Assembly (NCBI RefSeq): GCF_014699055.1
Contig: NZ_JACXAC010000001.1
Location: 682,001 to 746,000 of the forward strand
Origin: Hymenobacter armeniacus
GTDB taxonomy: Bacteria > Bacteroidota > Bacteroidia > Cytophagales > Hymenobacteraceae
Length of the DNA stretch: 64,000 nucleotides
Reading direction: 5' to 3'
The translations under genes were made by a program, and so were the position numbers. The notes beneath the pieces are model-generated. The model was not told where the DNA came from, ran no database searches, and was given only the letters and a program-made list of their open reading frames with translations. Positions 8,901-16,663 of this stretch are shown here, piece by piece; the stretch's first letter is position 1; each line of letters starts with the position of its first letter.

Positions 8901-9395
8901 CTAGGCCATGGCGGGGTGGTGCAGCATTTCTTTGGCGCGCTCTACCTCGGCGGCGGTGCCGTGTGCCAGCAGCAAAAACTTGCCGGCCTTGAGGTCCACC
9001 TCGTACTGAATGGCCTCGTGCTCGGGAATGCCCATGCTCACCAGCGCGGCGCCCAGGGCACTCACGCCGCCCACCAATGCGGCCCCTTCCAGCGCGCCCA
9101 CCAGGGCCGACACCACCGGCCCGGCCAGCAGCAGCGGCCCCAGGCCGGGCAGCACAAACATGGCCGAGCCCAGCAGCAGCCCCCAAATGCCGCCCCAGAA
9201 GGCCCCGATGCCGCCCCAGGTTTTCATGCGCTCGCCGGTGGTGTAGAAGCCAAGCACCTTTTCTTCGGTTTGATAGTCGGCCCCCACAATGGACAGCTTG
9301 CGCATGTCATAGCCGGCCTGCTGAAGCTCTTTCACGGCGGCTTCGGCCGCTTGGTGCGTGTCGTACACGGCCACCACTGTTTCGTTGCGTTTCAT
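8901..9395 (-). CDS. YflT-like general stress protein with Gly/Leu-rich membrane-like core
   Basis: A 164-residue protein. The N terminus (ETVVAVYDTHQAAEAAVKELQQAGYDMRKLSIVG) matches the heat-induced stress protein YflT/17M domain, a ferredoxin-like fold. The middle (residues 65-125) is a long hydrophobic Gly/Ala/Leu stretch that probably forms two membrane-inserted helices, and the C terminus repeats a compact alpha/beta segment (YEVDLKAGKFLLLAHGTAAEVERAKEML). The start at 9395 was preferred to an upstream in-frame codon at 9443 because it begins directly at the conserved domain. Exact function is unknown. Confidence 0.75.
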   Translation of the reverse strand: MKRNETVVAVYDTHQAAEAAVKELQQAGYDMRKLSIVGADYQTEEKVLGFYTTGERMKTWGGIGAFWGGIWGLLLGSAMFVLPGLGPLLLAGPVVSALVGALEGAALVGGVSALGAALVSMGIPEHEAIQYEVDLKAGKFLLLAHGTAAEVERAKEMLHHPAMA

Positions 9396-9473
9396 AGCGA
9401 GGAAAGTGGAAAAATGCAGAAGGAAGCGAGGACGGGCGGCCAACCCAATGAGGCTTCAGGCCCGGCCCGAGGG

Positions 9474-9497
9474 CGGGCAGCCGGCAATGGCTGCCCG
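9474..9497. other. Small GC-rich hairpin between stress genes
   Basis: Nine-base arms CGGGCAGCC and GGCTGCCCG with a 6-base loop, just downstream of the Hsp20 gene (minus strand). There is no clear U-run, so it is either a weak terminator or an mRNA-stabilising stem. Confidence 0.35.
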
Positions 9498-9508
9498 TCC
9501 ATTTCGGG

Positions 9509-9967
9509 TTAGTGGCCGTTGTGGCCGGCGTGAATCGGAATCTGGTGCTGCGTGGGCTTGTGGCCGTTTTTGGGCACGTGGATGTGCAGCACGCCGTTGT
9601 CGAAGGAGGCGTCAATCTTGCCGGGGTCGGCGGCGCCGGGCAGCTGAAACGAGCGCGTGAACGAGCCGTAGGAGCTTTCCACGCGGTGGTACTGGCGGCC
9701 GTCGGTTTCCTTCTCAAACTTGCGCTCGCCCGAAATCGTGAGGCAGCCCTGGTCGAAGTTGACCTTGATGTCTTCCTGCTTTAGGCCGGGCAAGGCGGCC
9801 TCGATGTCGTAGCTTTTCTCGGTCTCGTAGGTGTCCACCTTGGGCGAAAAGGCCGTCAGCTGGCTCCGGGTCATCATCGTGTCGTTGAAAAACCGGTCGA
9901 GCATGGTGCTGAACGTGGCCGGCATCATGTCAAAAAACGGGTCCTGATACTTTTGAAGCGTTGTCAT
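9509..9967 (-). CDS. Small heat shock protein (Hsp20/alpha-crystallin family)
   Basis: ATP-independent holdase chaperone of 152 residues. After a Met/Phe-rich N terminus (MMPATFSTMLDRFFND), the alpha-crystallin domain covers about residues 40-142: VDTYETEKSYDIEAALPG opens it, and FQLPGAADPGKIDASFDNGVLHIHVPK is the signature GVL-containing strand region. The C-terminal tail has the hydrophobic IPI anchor (HQIPIHAGH) used for oligomer assembly. It sits in the same-strand stress block. Confidence 0.95.
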   Translation of the reverse strand: MTTLQKYQDPFFDMMPATFSTMLDRFFNDTMMTRSQLTAFSPKVDTYETEKSYDIEAALPGLKQEDIKVNFDQGCLTISGERKFEKETDGRQYHRVESSYGSFTRSFQLPGAADPGKIDASFDNGVLHIHVPKNGHKPTQHQIPIHAGHNGH

Positions 9968-10042
9968 GGCGTTTGAAAGAGGTTAGAAGTTGGAGTAAGG
10001 TGAATGGCCGTCGTTGTAAGGCCGGGCGCAAGGAGCTCATCG

Positions 10043-10351
10043 TCAATCCTCGGTTAGCAGCCGGTCGGGCCGCAGGGCCAGGTTGGGGGCGGGCCGTGTT
10101 GAACCGGGCGCGGCCGGGTGCCGGGGCCGCCGAACCAGCGGCCAGAGCGTCAAGGGCCAGAGGTTCCAGCGGCCGGCCACGGTGCGCGACCAGTCGCGCA
10201 AGCCGGCCGTCAGCCGGGTGCGGGCGTGCCGGCCCGAAGCCGGCGCCCACAGCAGGCCCGCCGTGAGCCCGGCCAGCATGCTGGCCCCAAAAGCCGACCA
10301 CTGCGCCAGGGCCGGCCGCCGCACGCGCGGCGGTGTTACAGGAGTTTTCAT
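10043..10351 (-). CDS. YtxH-like small membrane protein
   Basis: A 102-residue protein with one N-terminal hydrophobic helix (WSAFGASMLAGLTAGLLWAP) followed by SGRHARTRL, the GxxxAPxSGxxxR pattern of the YtxH family. The rest is Arg/Pro/Trp-rich and probably cytoplasmic or disordered. Members are general-stress-associated in Firmicutes, which fits the neighbours (Hsp20 and Usp genes). Role unknown. Confidence 0.6.
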   Translation of the reverse strand: MKTPVTPPRVRRPALAQWSAFGASMLAGLTAGLLWAPASGRHARTRLTAGLRDWSRTVAGRWNLWPLTLWPLVRRPRHPAAPGSTRPAPNLALRPDRLLTED

Positions 10352-10423
10352 AAATGCTCAGAAAAAAGGTGAATCCGCGGCGGCAGAATCGGCCGCACGC
10401 GGGGCGGGGCACAGCCGCCCGCC

Positions 10424-10633
10424 TCAGCTCGGCAGGGCGCGGCGCGTGCTGATGCCCAGCAAGTGGTAGAGCGGGCAGTAGCCAAAGGTGCCCGTGCCCA
10501 GCAGCAGCGTGGCCACCACCAGCCAGAAAAGCAGCGGCTCGCCGGTCCGTTGCTGTTGCAACAGCACCCCCACAATGATGACCGCCAGCAAAATGCGCAG
10601 GCCGCGGTCGAGAGAACCAACGTTTTGTCGCAT
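10424..10633 (-). CDS. DUF2892-type small inner-membrane protein
   Basis: A 69-residue protein opening with MRQNVGSLDRGLRILLAVII and containing two membrane helices (LRILLAVIIVGVLL and LLFWLVVATLLLGTGTFGYCPLY). The N-terminal N(V/M)G..DR.LR pattern and the FGYCPLYHLLGI motif near the C terminus are characteristic of DUF2892 (the YgaP membrane-domain family). It would be the first gene of the minus-strand stress block. ATG 10633 was preferred to a longer N-terminal extension. Confidence 0.78.
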   Translation of the reverse strand: MRQNVGSLDRGLRILLAVIIVGVLLQQQRTGEPLLFWLVVATLLLGTGTFGYCPLYHLLGISTRRALPS

Positions 10634-11069
10634 GATTGATAACTGCTTAAATGAGTGACAGGCTTGGTTTTGCCAGCAGTAGCCTGGCGGTGTGGTGCCG
10701 TCGCCGGCGCCGCTTCCCACCCCCGCCCAGAACCGCGGTTCGAGCCGGCCAACAAGCCGCAGGGGATAAGGCAAAGTTCTGAGCACCAGCCGCCGACGGG
10801 CATGATGCCAATCAGCGCAACCGCTGATTCTGGTCATGGAAGCCCGTGGCGGCCATCACCGGCGGCGCAGTGCCGCTTTTTCGGGGGAAAAGCCCGTGGG
10901 CGAGAACATACTGGCGGTCGTCGTTGTCTTGCAGCCGACGCACTTTTCGGGCTCCTGAAACTGGCGCTTGTTTCTGCAGAGTGCTCAAAGCGGGAAATGC
11001 GCGTGGCACAATCCGGTTATGAGAAAACCGCCGTTTTCCCGTAACAACGCCCAACTAACTCTAACATCG
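10634..11069. other. 436-base intergenic region between divergent genes
   Basis: Separates the minus-strand stress block from the plus-strand peroxiredoxin gene. No protein-coding frame with family features, no RNA gene and no long repeat was recognised. Both promoters presumably lie here, but no clean TAnnTTTG box was found for either gene. Confidence 0.4.
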
Positions 11070-11528
11070 ATGCTTAAAATAGGAGACAAAGCCCCTGACT
11101 TTTCGTTGAAAACCGGCAACGGCAGCACTTTCAACTTAGCTGACCACCAAGGGCAAAAATCAATTGTCCTGTACTTCTACCCCAAAGACGACACACCCGG
11201 CTGCACCGCCGAAGCCTGCTCGTTTCGCGACCAGTACGAGGATTTCAAAGACCTTGGCGCCGAGGTGGTGGGGGTGAGCTCCGACAGCGAAGCCTCGCAC
11301 CAGAAATTTACGCAGAAGCACCGCCTGCCCTTCGAGCTGCTGGCCGATGCCGACGGCAAGGTGCGCAAGCTCTACGAAGTGCCCCGGGCCCTGCTGGGGC
11401 TGCTGCCCGGCCGCGTCACGTTTGTGATTGACAAGCACGGCGTGATTCAGTACATCTTTAATTCTTTGAGCGGCGCCACCGACCACGTGAGCAACGCTAA
11501 AAAGGTGCTGGAAGGCCTGCCGGCTTAG
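11070..11528 (+). CDS. bcp: Thioredoxin-dependent peroxiredoxin, BCP/PrxQ type
   Basis: Reduces hydrogen and organic peroxides using thioredoxin, in the cytoplasm. The thioredoxin-fold motif is YFYPKDDTPGCTAEACSF: peroxidatic Cys45 and resolving Cys50, the CX4C spacing of PrxQ/BCP. The C-terminal GRVTFVIDKHGVIQYIF is a typical strand pair. The 152-residue length is normal. ATG 11070 starts directly at the conserved MLKIGDKAPDFSL; an upstream in-frame start adds 34 unconserved residues. Confidence 0.95.
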   Translation: MLKIGDKAPDFSLKTGNGSTFNLADHQGQKSIVLYFYPKDDTPGCTAEACSFRDQYEDFKDLGAEVVGVSSDSEASHQKFTQKHRLPFELLADADGKVRKLYEVPRALLGLLPGRVTFVIDKHGVIQYIFNSLSGATDHVSNAKKVLEGLPA

Positions 11529-11621
11529 CCGCAGCGCACAGCCCATACTGGCGCCAAAGGGAAAATTTTGAGTACCGGCGGCAGTTTTGACGTACACGCC
11601 AATTCACCGATTGAATTGGCG

Positions 11622-12614
11622 ATGCCTCGTTTTCTTCTGCTTCTGGTGCTGCCCCTGCTGCTGGCGGGCGCGCCGGCTTCGGCCCAAATGGCCCCGCTCA
11701 ACGCCACGTTGGACGGATACGACTACCCGTTTCCGGTCAGGGTTTTGCCGCTGCGCATTGAGGGCCAGGCCCTGCGCATGGCCTACATGGACGTGCCCGC
11801 CACGGCCCGGGCCAACGGCCGCACCGTGGTGGTGCTGCACGGCAAGAATTTCTTCGGGGCCTACTGGCGCGAAACCATCCGGGCGCTGGCGGCGGCGGGC
11901 TTTCGGGTGGTGGTGCCCGACCAGATTGGCTTTGGTAAATCCGACAAAGCCGACATTCACTACTCATTCCACCAGCTGGCCCGCAACACGAAGCGCCTGC
12001 TCGATACGCTGGGCGTGAAAAAAGCCGTGGTGGTGGGCCACAGCATGGGCGGCATGCTGGCCACCCGCTTTGCCCTGCTGTACCCGGAAACCACCGAAAA
12101 GCTGGTGCTCGAAAACCCCATCGGCCTCGAAGACTACCGCGTGGGCGTGCCCTTCCAAACCGTGGACCAGGCCGAGGCCACCGAGCGCAAGAGCACGGAA
12201 GCCAGCATCCGCAAGTACCACGCAACGTATTACCCCAACGGCTACCCCGCCGCCCACGACCAGTGGCTGCTGCCGCTGGCCGCCCAAACCCAGAGCCCCG
12301 ATTTTGCGAAAGTGGCGCGCGCCAACGCCCTCACCTTCGACATGATATACCAGCAGCCGGTGAGCTACGAATTCAGCCACATTGCCGTGCCCACGCTGCT
12401 CATCATCGGCCAGGCCGACCGCACCGTGGTGGGCAAGGCCCTGGTGAAAGACCCCAAAACGCTGGCGCAGCTGGGCCAATACCCGGCCCTGGGCCGCCGC
12501 ACGGCCGCCCACATCAAGGGCGCCCGGCTGGTGGAGCTGCCCAACGTGGGCCACATCCCGCACCTAGAAGCGCCAGCGCAGTTCCACCAGGCCTTGCTGG
12601 CCTTTCTGCGATAG
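11622..12614 (+). CDS. Secreted alpha/beta hydrolase
   Basis: A 330-residue hydrolase with a signal peptide (about residues 1-22, LLLLVLPLLLAGAPASAQ). The oxyanion motif VVVLHGKNFFG is near 70, the nucleophile elbow GHSMGG places Ser141, an acid is likely in LLIIGQADRTV and the catalytic His in NVGHIPHLEAP near the end. The lid region between strands 6 and 7 includes GLEDYRVGVPFQTVDQAE. This order fits the haloalkane-dehalogenase/epoxide-hydrolase-like group, but substrate is not predictable. ATG 11622 was chosen because it starts the signal peptide. Confidence 0.88.
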   Translation: MPRFLLLLVLPLLLAGAPASAQMAPLNATLDGYDYPFPVRVLPLRIEGQALRMAYMDVPATARANGRTVVVLHGKNFFGAYWRETIRALAAAGFRVVVPDQIGFGKSDKADIHYSFHQLARNTKRLLDTLGVKKAVVVGHSMGGMLATRFALLYPETTEKLVLENPIGLEDYRVGVPFQTVDQAEATERKSTEASIRKYHATYYPNGYPAAHDQWLLPLAAQTQSPDFAKVARANALTFDMIYQQPVSYEFSHIAVPTLLIIGQADRTVVGKALVKDPKTLAQLGQYPALGRRTAAHIKGARLVELPNVGHIPHLEAPAQFHQALLAFLR

Positions 12615-12758
12615 AAGGCGCTGAGGCTGAGCGGGGCGGGCGAAAGAATGGCCTAAGACGTTGGCACACGGAGAAGCTTAGCGCAAAGAAAAACCGTTGA
12701 TGGCACGCGTGCTTGGATGCAGCGGCAGTACCATTTGTCAGTAAATGAGCCGTTAGCC

Positions 12759-12790
12759 TTGGCGTATGCATCAGCTTGTTTGTAATTTTG
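12759..12790 (+). promoter_or_regulatory. Bacteroidota-type promoter: TTG, 21-base spacer, TAATTTTG
   Basis: TTG at 12759-12761 and TAATTTTG at 12783-12790 fit the -33 TTG / -7 TAnnTTTG consensus exactly, with a 21-base spacer inside the reported range. The likely start of transcription is near 12797, about 57 bases upstream of the conserved-protein gene at 12854. This is the best promoter match in the window. Confidence 0.65.
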
Positions 12791-12853
12791 CGGCTTGAAA
12801 CAACGGGCTGCACAACGCCGGCCGTCACCAACATTGCTACGCTTTCTGCCGCC

Positions 12854-13411
12854 ATGTCCGACTTATTTATAGAGATGTTTAAGCGTGCGCAGCAGGAAAA
12901 ACGCCTGCTTGGCGTGCGCACCACGCAATCGGAGGGCCGCTTCTCGGTGGGCTACGTCATCAACTTCAGCGACGAGCTGATGATGATGCGCGTCATCAAC
13001 CGCGACGGCATGCAAACCGGCATCCAGTCCTTCAACCTGGAAGAAATTTTCCAGCTCGATTTCGACGACCGGTACATCCGCAACATCGAGCTTAAGGAAG
13101 ACAACCTCGACAAGGTGTACGCCGGCATTAAGTCGCCCGCGTTTATGGAGCAGGAATACCTCAACATCCCGCTGCTGTTGTCGCGCGCCATGGAGGCGGG
13201 CCAGCTCGTGTACCTGACCTCGCAGGTGGGGGCCGATTTGTACGGTTACATCCGGCAGTTCACGGAGCAGGAGCTGCTGCTCGAGTGCTACACCGAATAC
13301 GGCGAGCCCGACGGCCTGACCGTGCTGCGCGTCGAAAACATCCGCAGCTTTGTGTGGAGCGACGAAGACACCCGCATGATTGAGCTGCACCTCAAGCGCC
13401 GGCAGCAATAG
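12854..13411 (+). CDS. Conserved hypothetical protein with two internal Sm/SH3-like repeats
   Basis: A 185-residue cytoplasmic protein with no signal peptide or membrane helix and no recognised family. Two halves are visibly related: GRFSVGYVINFSDELMMMRV ... LEEIFQLDFDDRYIRNIELK (about residues 26-80) and ADLYGYIRQFTEQELLLECY ... VENIRSFVWSDEDTRMIELH (about 120-182). The strand pattern and lengths suggest two small beta-barrels of the SH3/Sm kind, an inference from the alternation only. A near-consensus promoter precedes it. The gene converges on the polyferredoxin gene with a 21-base gap. Confidence 0.8.
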   Translation: MSDLFIEMFKRAQQEKRLLGVRTTQSEGRFSVGYVINFSDELMMMRVINRDGMQTGIQSFNLEEIFQLDFDDRYIRNIELKEDNLDKVYAGIKSPAFMEQEYLNIPLLLSRAMEAGQLVYLTSQVGADLYGYIRQFTEQELLLECYTEYGEPDGLTVLRVENIRSFVWSDEDTRMIELHLKRRQQ

Positions 13412-13432
13412 AGTTAAAGACTCGCGTAGTGG

Positions 13433-14785
13433 TTAGGAAAGGATGCGCAGCGAGTCGGCGTGAATCAGCTGCGCGCCTTGGTAGCGGCCTTGGCGCGGGC
13501 CGTTTTCCAGGTTGAGCACGCCGCGGGGGCAGGCCGTGCTGCACAGGCCGCAGCCCACGCACGCGGCCCGGATGATGGGCTCGCCGCGCTGGGCGTACTG
13601 CTTCACGTCGATGCCCATCTCGCACACGTTGGAGCAGTTGCCGCACGAGATGCACTGCCCCCCGTTGGTGCTGATGCGGAAGCGGGAAAAGTGCTTTTGC
13701 AGCAGGCCCAGGTAGGCCGCCATGGGACAGCCGAAACGGCACCATACCCGCGAGCCCATGATGGGGTAGAAGCCCACCCCAATCACGCCCGAAAACACCG
13801 AGCCGATGGCGAAGCCGTACCACTTGGCTGCCACGGTGCCGGCCTGGCCCAGCAGGGTGCCGCCCGTGGCAAAATGCACCCACAGCAGCGCCGTGATGGC
13901 TACGATGATGCCCAGGATGGGGTAGATGAGCCGCACTTCCCAGCGCCAGGCGGCGCGGCTTTTGTCGGAAAGCTGGCGGTAGGGGTCGCCGGCGGTTTCG
14001 GCCAGGCCGCCGCAGCCGCACACCCACGAGCAGTACCAGCGCTTGCCGAAGAAATACGTGAGCACCGGCGTGGCCAGTAGCGACATCACCGCGCCCCAAA
14101 ACACCATGAATATGCCCAGCCCGCCGTTTTGCAGCAGCGACGTTACGGTGCCCGGAAACAGGTAGTCGTACTTCAGCGGCCAGAAATACGAGAAATAAAA
14201 TTCGGGCTGCTGAAAAAACAGCAGCACGCCCGGGATGAGAAAGGCAAACCCCAGCTGAAAAAACATCACCGACGCCGTGCGGATGAGCTGGTAGCGCGAG
14301 TGCCGGTATTTCCAGAGGGCCCGGCCGCCCATGAGCAGCACGGCCAGCGTGTAGAACGTGCCGTAGAGAAACCACTGGTCGGCGGGCCGGGCGCGCAGCC
14401 ACTGGCTGAACCCGTCGAGGGCGTGCACCAGGTGGTCGAGCGGGCCGAAGTGGCCGTGGCCATCGTCGCCGCTGTACCAGTAGAGCACCACGTAGAACCC
14501 GGTGAGCACTAGCCCCGTGACCCAGGCCACGGCGCCGCGCCCGGTGCTGGCGCGCAGCCACAGGTTGTGGTGCTGCACTCCGGCGGGCGCGCCGCCAAAT
14601 TTCAGCCAGCTCCAGGCCAGCGTGCCGCCGCTCACCAGCGCCAGCGCCAGGTAGAACCACAGGCTTTGACGGCCGGCGTCGGCATCGGCCAGGGCCAGCA
14701 GCAGGGCCAGCAGGCCAGCCGCCACCACGGCCAGGGTGAGTTTTTCGGCCGGGGGCGTGGCGGGCAGCGGAGGCGCGGTGGTCAT
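13433..14785 (-). CDS. Polytopic membrane protein with two 4Fe-4S ferredoxin clusters (NapH/NosR-like)
   Basis: A 450-residue protein with at least eight hydrophobic helices. Near the C terminus it carries two ferredoxin motifs: CISCGNCSNVCEMG and CVGCGLCSTACPRG (CxxCxxCxxxC type). An additional WYCSWVCGCGG lies in the loop after the fourth helix. This layout is seen in the NapH/MauN/NosR polyferredoxin group, which passes electrons across or along the inner membrane. It is the last gene of a three-gene series with a small membrane protein and an FAD oxidoreductase, suggesting a membrane electron-transfer chain. The partner is not identified. Confidence 0.85.
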   Translation of the reverse strand: MTTAPPLPATPPAEKLTLAVVAAGLLALLLALADADAGRQSLWFYLALALVSGGTLAWSWLKFGGAPAGVQHHNLWLRASTGRGAVAWVTGLVLTGFYVVLYWYSGDDGHGHFGPLDHLVHALDGFSQWLRARPADQWFLYGTFYTLAVLLMGGRALWKYRHSRYQLIRTASVMFFQLGFAFLIPGVLLFFQQPEFYFSYFWPLKYDYLFPGTVTSLLQNGGLGIFMVFWGAVMSLLATPVLTYFFGKRWYCSWVCGCGGLAETAGDPYRQLSDKSRAAWRWEVRLIYPILGIIVAITALLWVHFATGGTLLGQAGTVAAKWYGFAIGSVFSGVIGVGFYPIMGSRVWCRFGCPMAAYLGLLQKHFSRFRISTNGGQCISCGNCSNVCEMGIDVKQYAQRGEPIIRAACVGCGLCSTACPRGVLNLENGPRQGRYQGAQLIHADSLRILS

Positions 14786-14875
14786 GTTGGCTTTTGGAAA
14801 TGGTGGTAATGGGGTGTCCTGCTCAGCAGAGCGAGGGATGCAAGCACTTTCTTGGCGGTACCTTCCGGCGGCCCC

Positions 14876-15103
14876 TTAGTGATGGTGGTGATGATGCGTG
14901 TCGGGCTTGCCAAACACATTTTTCAGCGTGCCCAAGATGTAAAAAGCCGTCCAGCACACGTAGAGCCAGCTAAAGCCCTCGGGGGTGTGGCCCACAAAAA
15001 AGTGCAGAATCAGGTGCGCGCCGGCGCTCATCAGCAGGCCGGTGAGGGCGATGAACTGGAAGCTGTTGAGGGCCGAGGGGCGGTATAGCTTGGAGAAATC
15101 CAC
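14876..15103 (-). CDS. Small two-helix membrane protein with natural C-terminal hexahistidine
   Basis: A 75-residue protein. Two hydrophobic helices (FQFIALTGLLMSAGAHLILHF and SWLYVCWTAFYILGTL) are joined by a short loop, and the sequence ends GKPDTHHHHHH immediately before the stop. No family was recognised. It lies between the FAD oxidoreductase (17 bases upstream) and the polyferredoxin gene (90 bases downstream) on the same strand. The tail could bind a metal ion. The Cys in VCWT and additional His residues in the helices could be redox or metal ligands, but this is inference. Confidence 0.75.
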   Translation of the reverse strand: MDFSKLYRPSALNSFQFIALTGLLMSAGAHLILHFFVGHTPEGFSWLYVCWTAFYILGTLKNVFGKPDTHHHHHH

Positions 15104-15120
15104 GGGAAAAGGGTGGGGGA

Positions 15121-16470
15121 TTAAGTGGTGAACGGCAGGCGCAGGCCCCAGAGGCCTTTGCGCTGCTTCAGGGCCACGGGCAGCTGCGGAAACTGCCGGC
15201 GGAACGCCGCCAGCACGGCCGGCTCGTGCTGCGGAAAAAACTCGGGGTCAAAATTAGCCGCGCCCAGGTGGGCCAGCACGGTGGTCACGGGCGCCTGCGC
15301 CAGTATCCACTGCTCGCACACGGCCTGGCGCAGGCGCAGCCCCAGGGCGTTGAACCCCAGTACCGCGTGCGGCGCACCGGCCCGGAAGTACACCCGCAAC
15401 GCCGCCCGGCCCGACGGATGTTCCCAGTAAAAGCTCTCGACGCCCGGCACCGGACCGGCGGGCGCCTCGCCGTAGGTCTGGTACTCCAGGTTGAAGAACT
15501 TGGCCGAGTTGAACCACACGCCGCGCCGGTAGGCCGTGGGCTGCCCGCACAGGGTGTGCGCCACGGTTTCGCCCTGCATGCGGCCCGTGTACCAGAGCTG
15601 CTCGATGGGCACTTGGCCGGCGCCGGGCCGGCGGTGCTGGGCGCAGTCGCCGGCCGCCCATACGTTGGGCACGCTGGTGCGCAGGTGCTCATCGACGAGG
15701 ATGCCGCGGTCGGTTTCCACGGCCGGGTCGGTGCGGGCCAGGGCCAGGTTGGGGGTCACGCCCACGGCCAGGCCCACCCACTGGCAAGCTATTTCCTTGC
15801 CGGCGGTGGTGCGCACGGCCCGCACGCGGCCCTGGGCATCGCCCAGAATTTCGCGGAGCTCGGTGCGGTAGCGCACCGGCACGTGGTTTTCTTCAAACTG
15901 GCGGTCTACCAGGTTGGCTTCTTCCGGCGGCAGCACCGAGGCCCAATAGTGAGCGTCGCGCACCAGCACCAGCGGCTCGATGCCGCGGGAGTGGAGCATT
16001 TCGGCCAGCTCCACGCCGATGAGGCCGCCGCCCACCACCACGCCCCGGCTGATGCCGTGCGTGTCGCGGGCCATGGCTTCGAGGTCGGGCAGGCCGTAGA
16101 GGCCCTGCACGCCGGCCAGGTGCTGGCCGGGCCAGTCGGGGCGGCGGCTTTCGGAGCCGGTGGCCAGCAGCAGCTGGTCGTATGCTAGGGTGGTGCCGTT
16201 GTCGAGGGAGAGGCGGTGCTCGCGGGTGCTGAGGGCCGTGGCGGTGGCGTGCACCAGGGTAAGGCGGTTTTCCTCCCAGAACCAGTCTTCGTAGGGCTTG
16301 ATGTCCTGCGGGCGCAGGTGGCCCATGTACACGTACATCAGGGCCGTGCGCGAGTAGTGGTGCGGGCTTTCGGCCGATACCAGCGTGATGCGCGCCTCGG
16401 GCCGCAGCCGGCGCACGGCCAGCGCGCACGAAACGCCGGTGATGCCATTGCCAACGATAACCAGGTGCAT
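15121..16470 (-). CDS. FAD/NAD(P)-dependent oxidoreductase (nitrite-reductase-large/CoA-disulfide-reductase-like fold)
   Basis: A 449-residue flavoprotein. The N-terminal FAD-binding motif is VIVGNGITGVSCA (residues 4-16), the NAD(P)-binding motif is GVVVGGGLIGVELAE near 147, and the second FAD motif VPNVWAAGDCAQ is near 278. The C-terminal 120 residues contain VYFRAGAPHAVLGFNALG and a unique tail. The Met at 16470 was chosen because it starts the Rossmann strand; upstream in-frame residues have no signal. It is the promoter-proximal gene of the redox series with a membrane protein and polyferredoxin, so it probably feeds electrons to them. Confidence 0.85.
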   Translation of the reverse strand: MHLVIVGNGITGVSCALAVRRLRPEARITLVSAESPHHYSRTALMYVYMGHLRPQDIKPYEDWFWEENRLTLVHATATALSTREHRLSLDNGTTLAYDQLLLATGSESRRPDWPGQHLAGVQGLYGLPDLEAMARDTHGISRGVVVGGGLIGVELAEMLHSRGIEPLVLVRDAHYWASVLPPEEANLVDRQFEENHVPVRYRTELREILGDAQGRVRAVRTTAGKEIACQWVGLAVGVTPNLALARTDPAVETDRGILVDEHLRTSVPNVWAAGDCAQHRRPGAGQVPIEQLWYTGRMQGETVAHTLCGQPTAYRRGVWFNSAKFFNLEYQTYGEAPAGPVPGVESFYWEHPSGRAALRVYFRAGAPHAVLGFNALGLRLRQAVCEQWILAQAPVTTVLAHLGAANFDPEFFPQHEPAVLAAFRRQFPQLPVALKQRKGLWGLRLPFTT

Positions 16471-16663
16471 GCGGGGAAGGTGAAGGGCCAAAGGCCAAAT
16501 GTAGAGTTTCTGCTGCACCCAGGCGCCGGCCACTGCCGTGCTGGAAACGGGCGGGTGCATCTACGCAGGCCCGCGGGGCCGTGGTTTGGCCGGCGGCGTA
16601 ACGGAAAGCCGGGGGCTGCGTAAGCCTTTCAGCACCCAACACCTCCACTTAACCTCGCAGCCC

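Noticed and set aside
10812..11054. 80-codon frame in the intergenic region before the peroxiredoxin gene
   Set aside because: No family, no start context and basic low-complexity composition; overlaps the likely promoter region.
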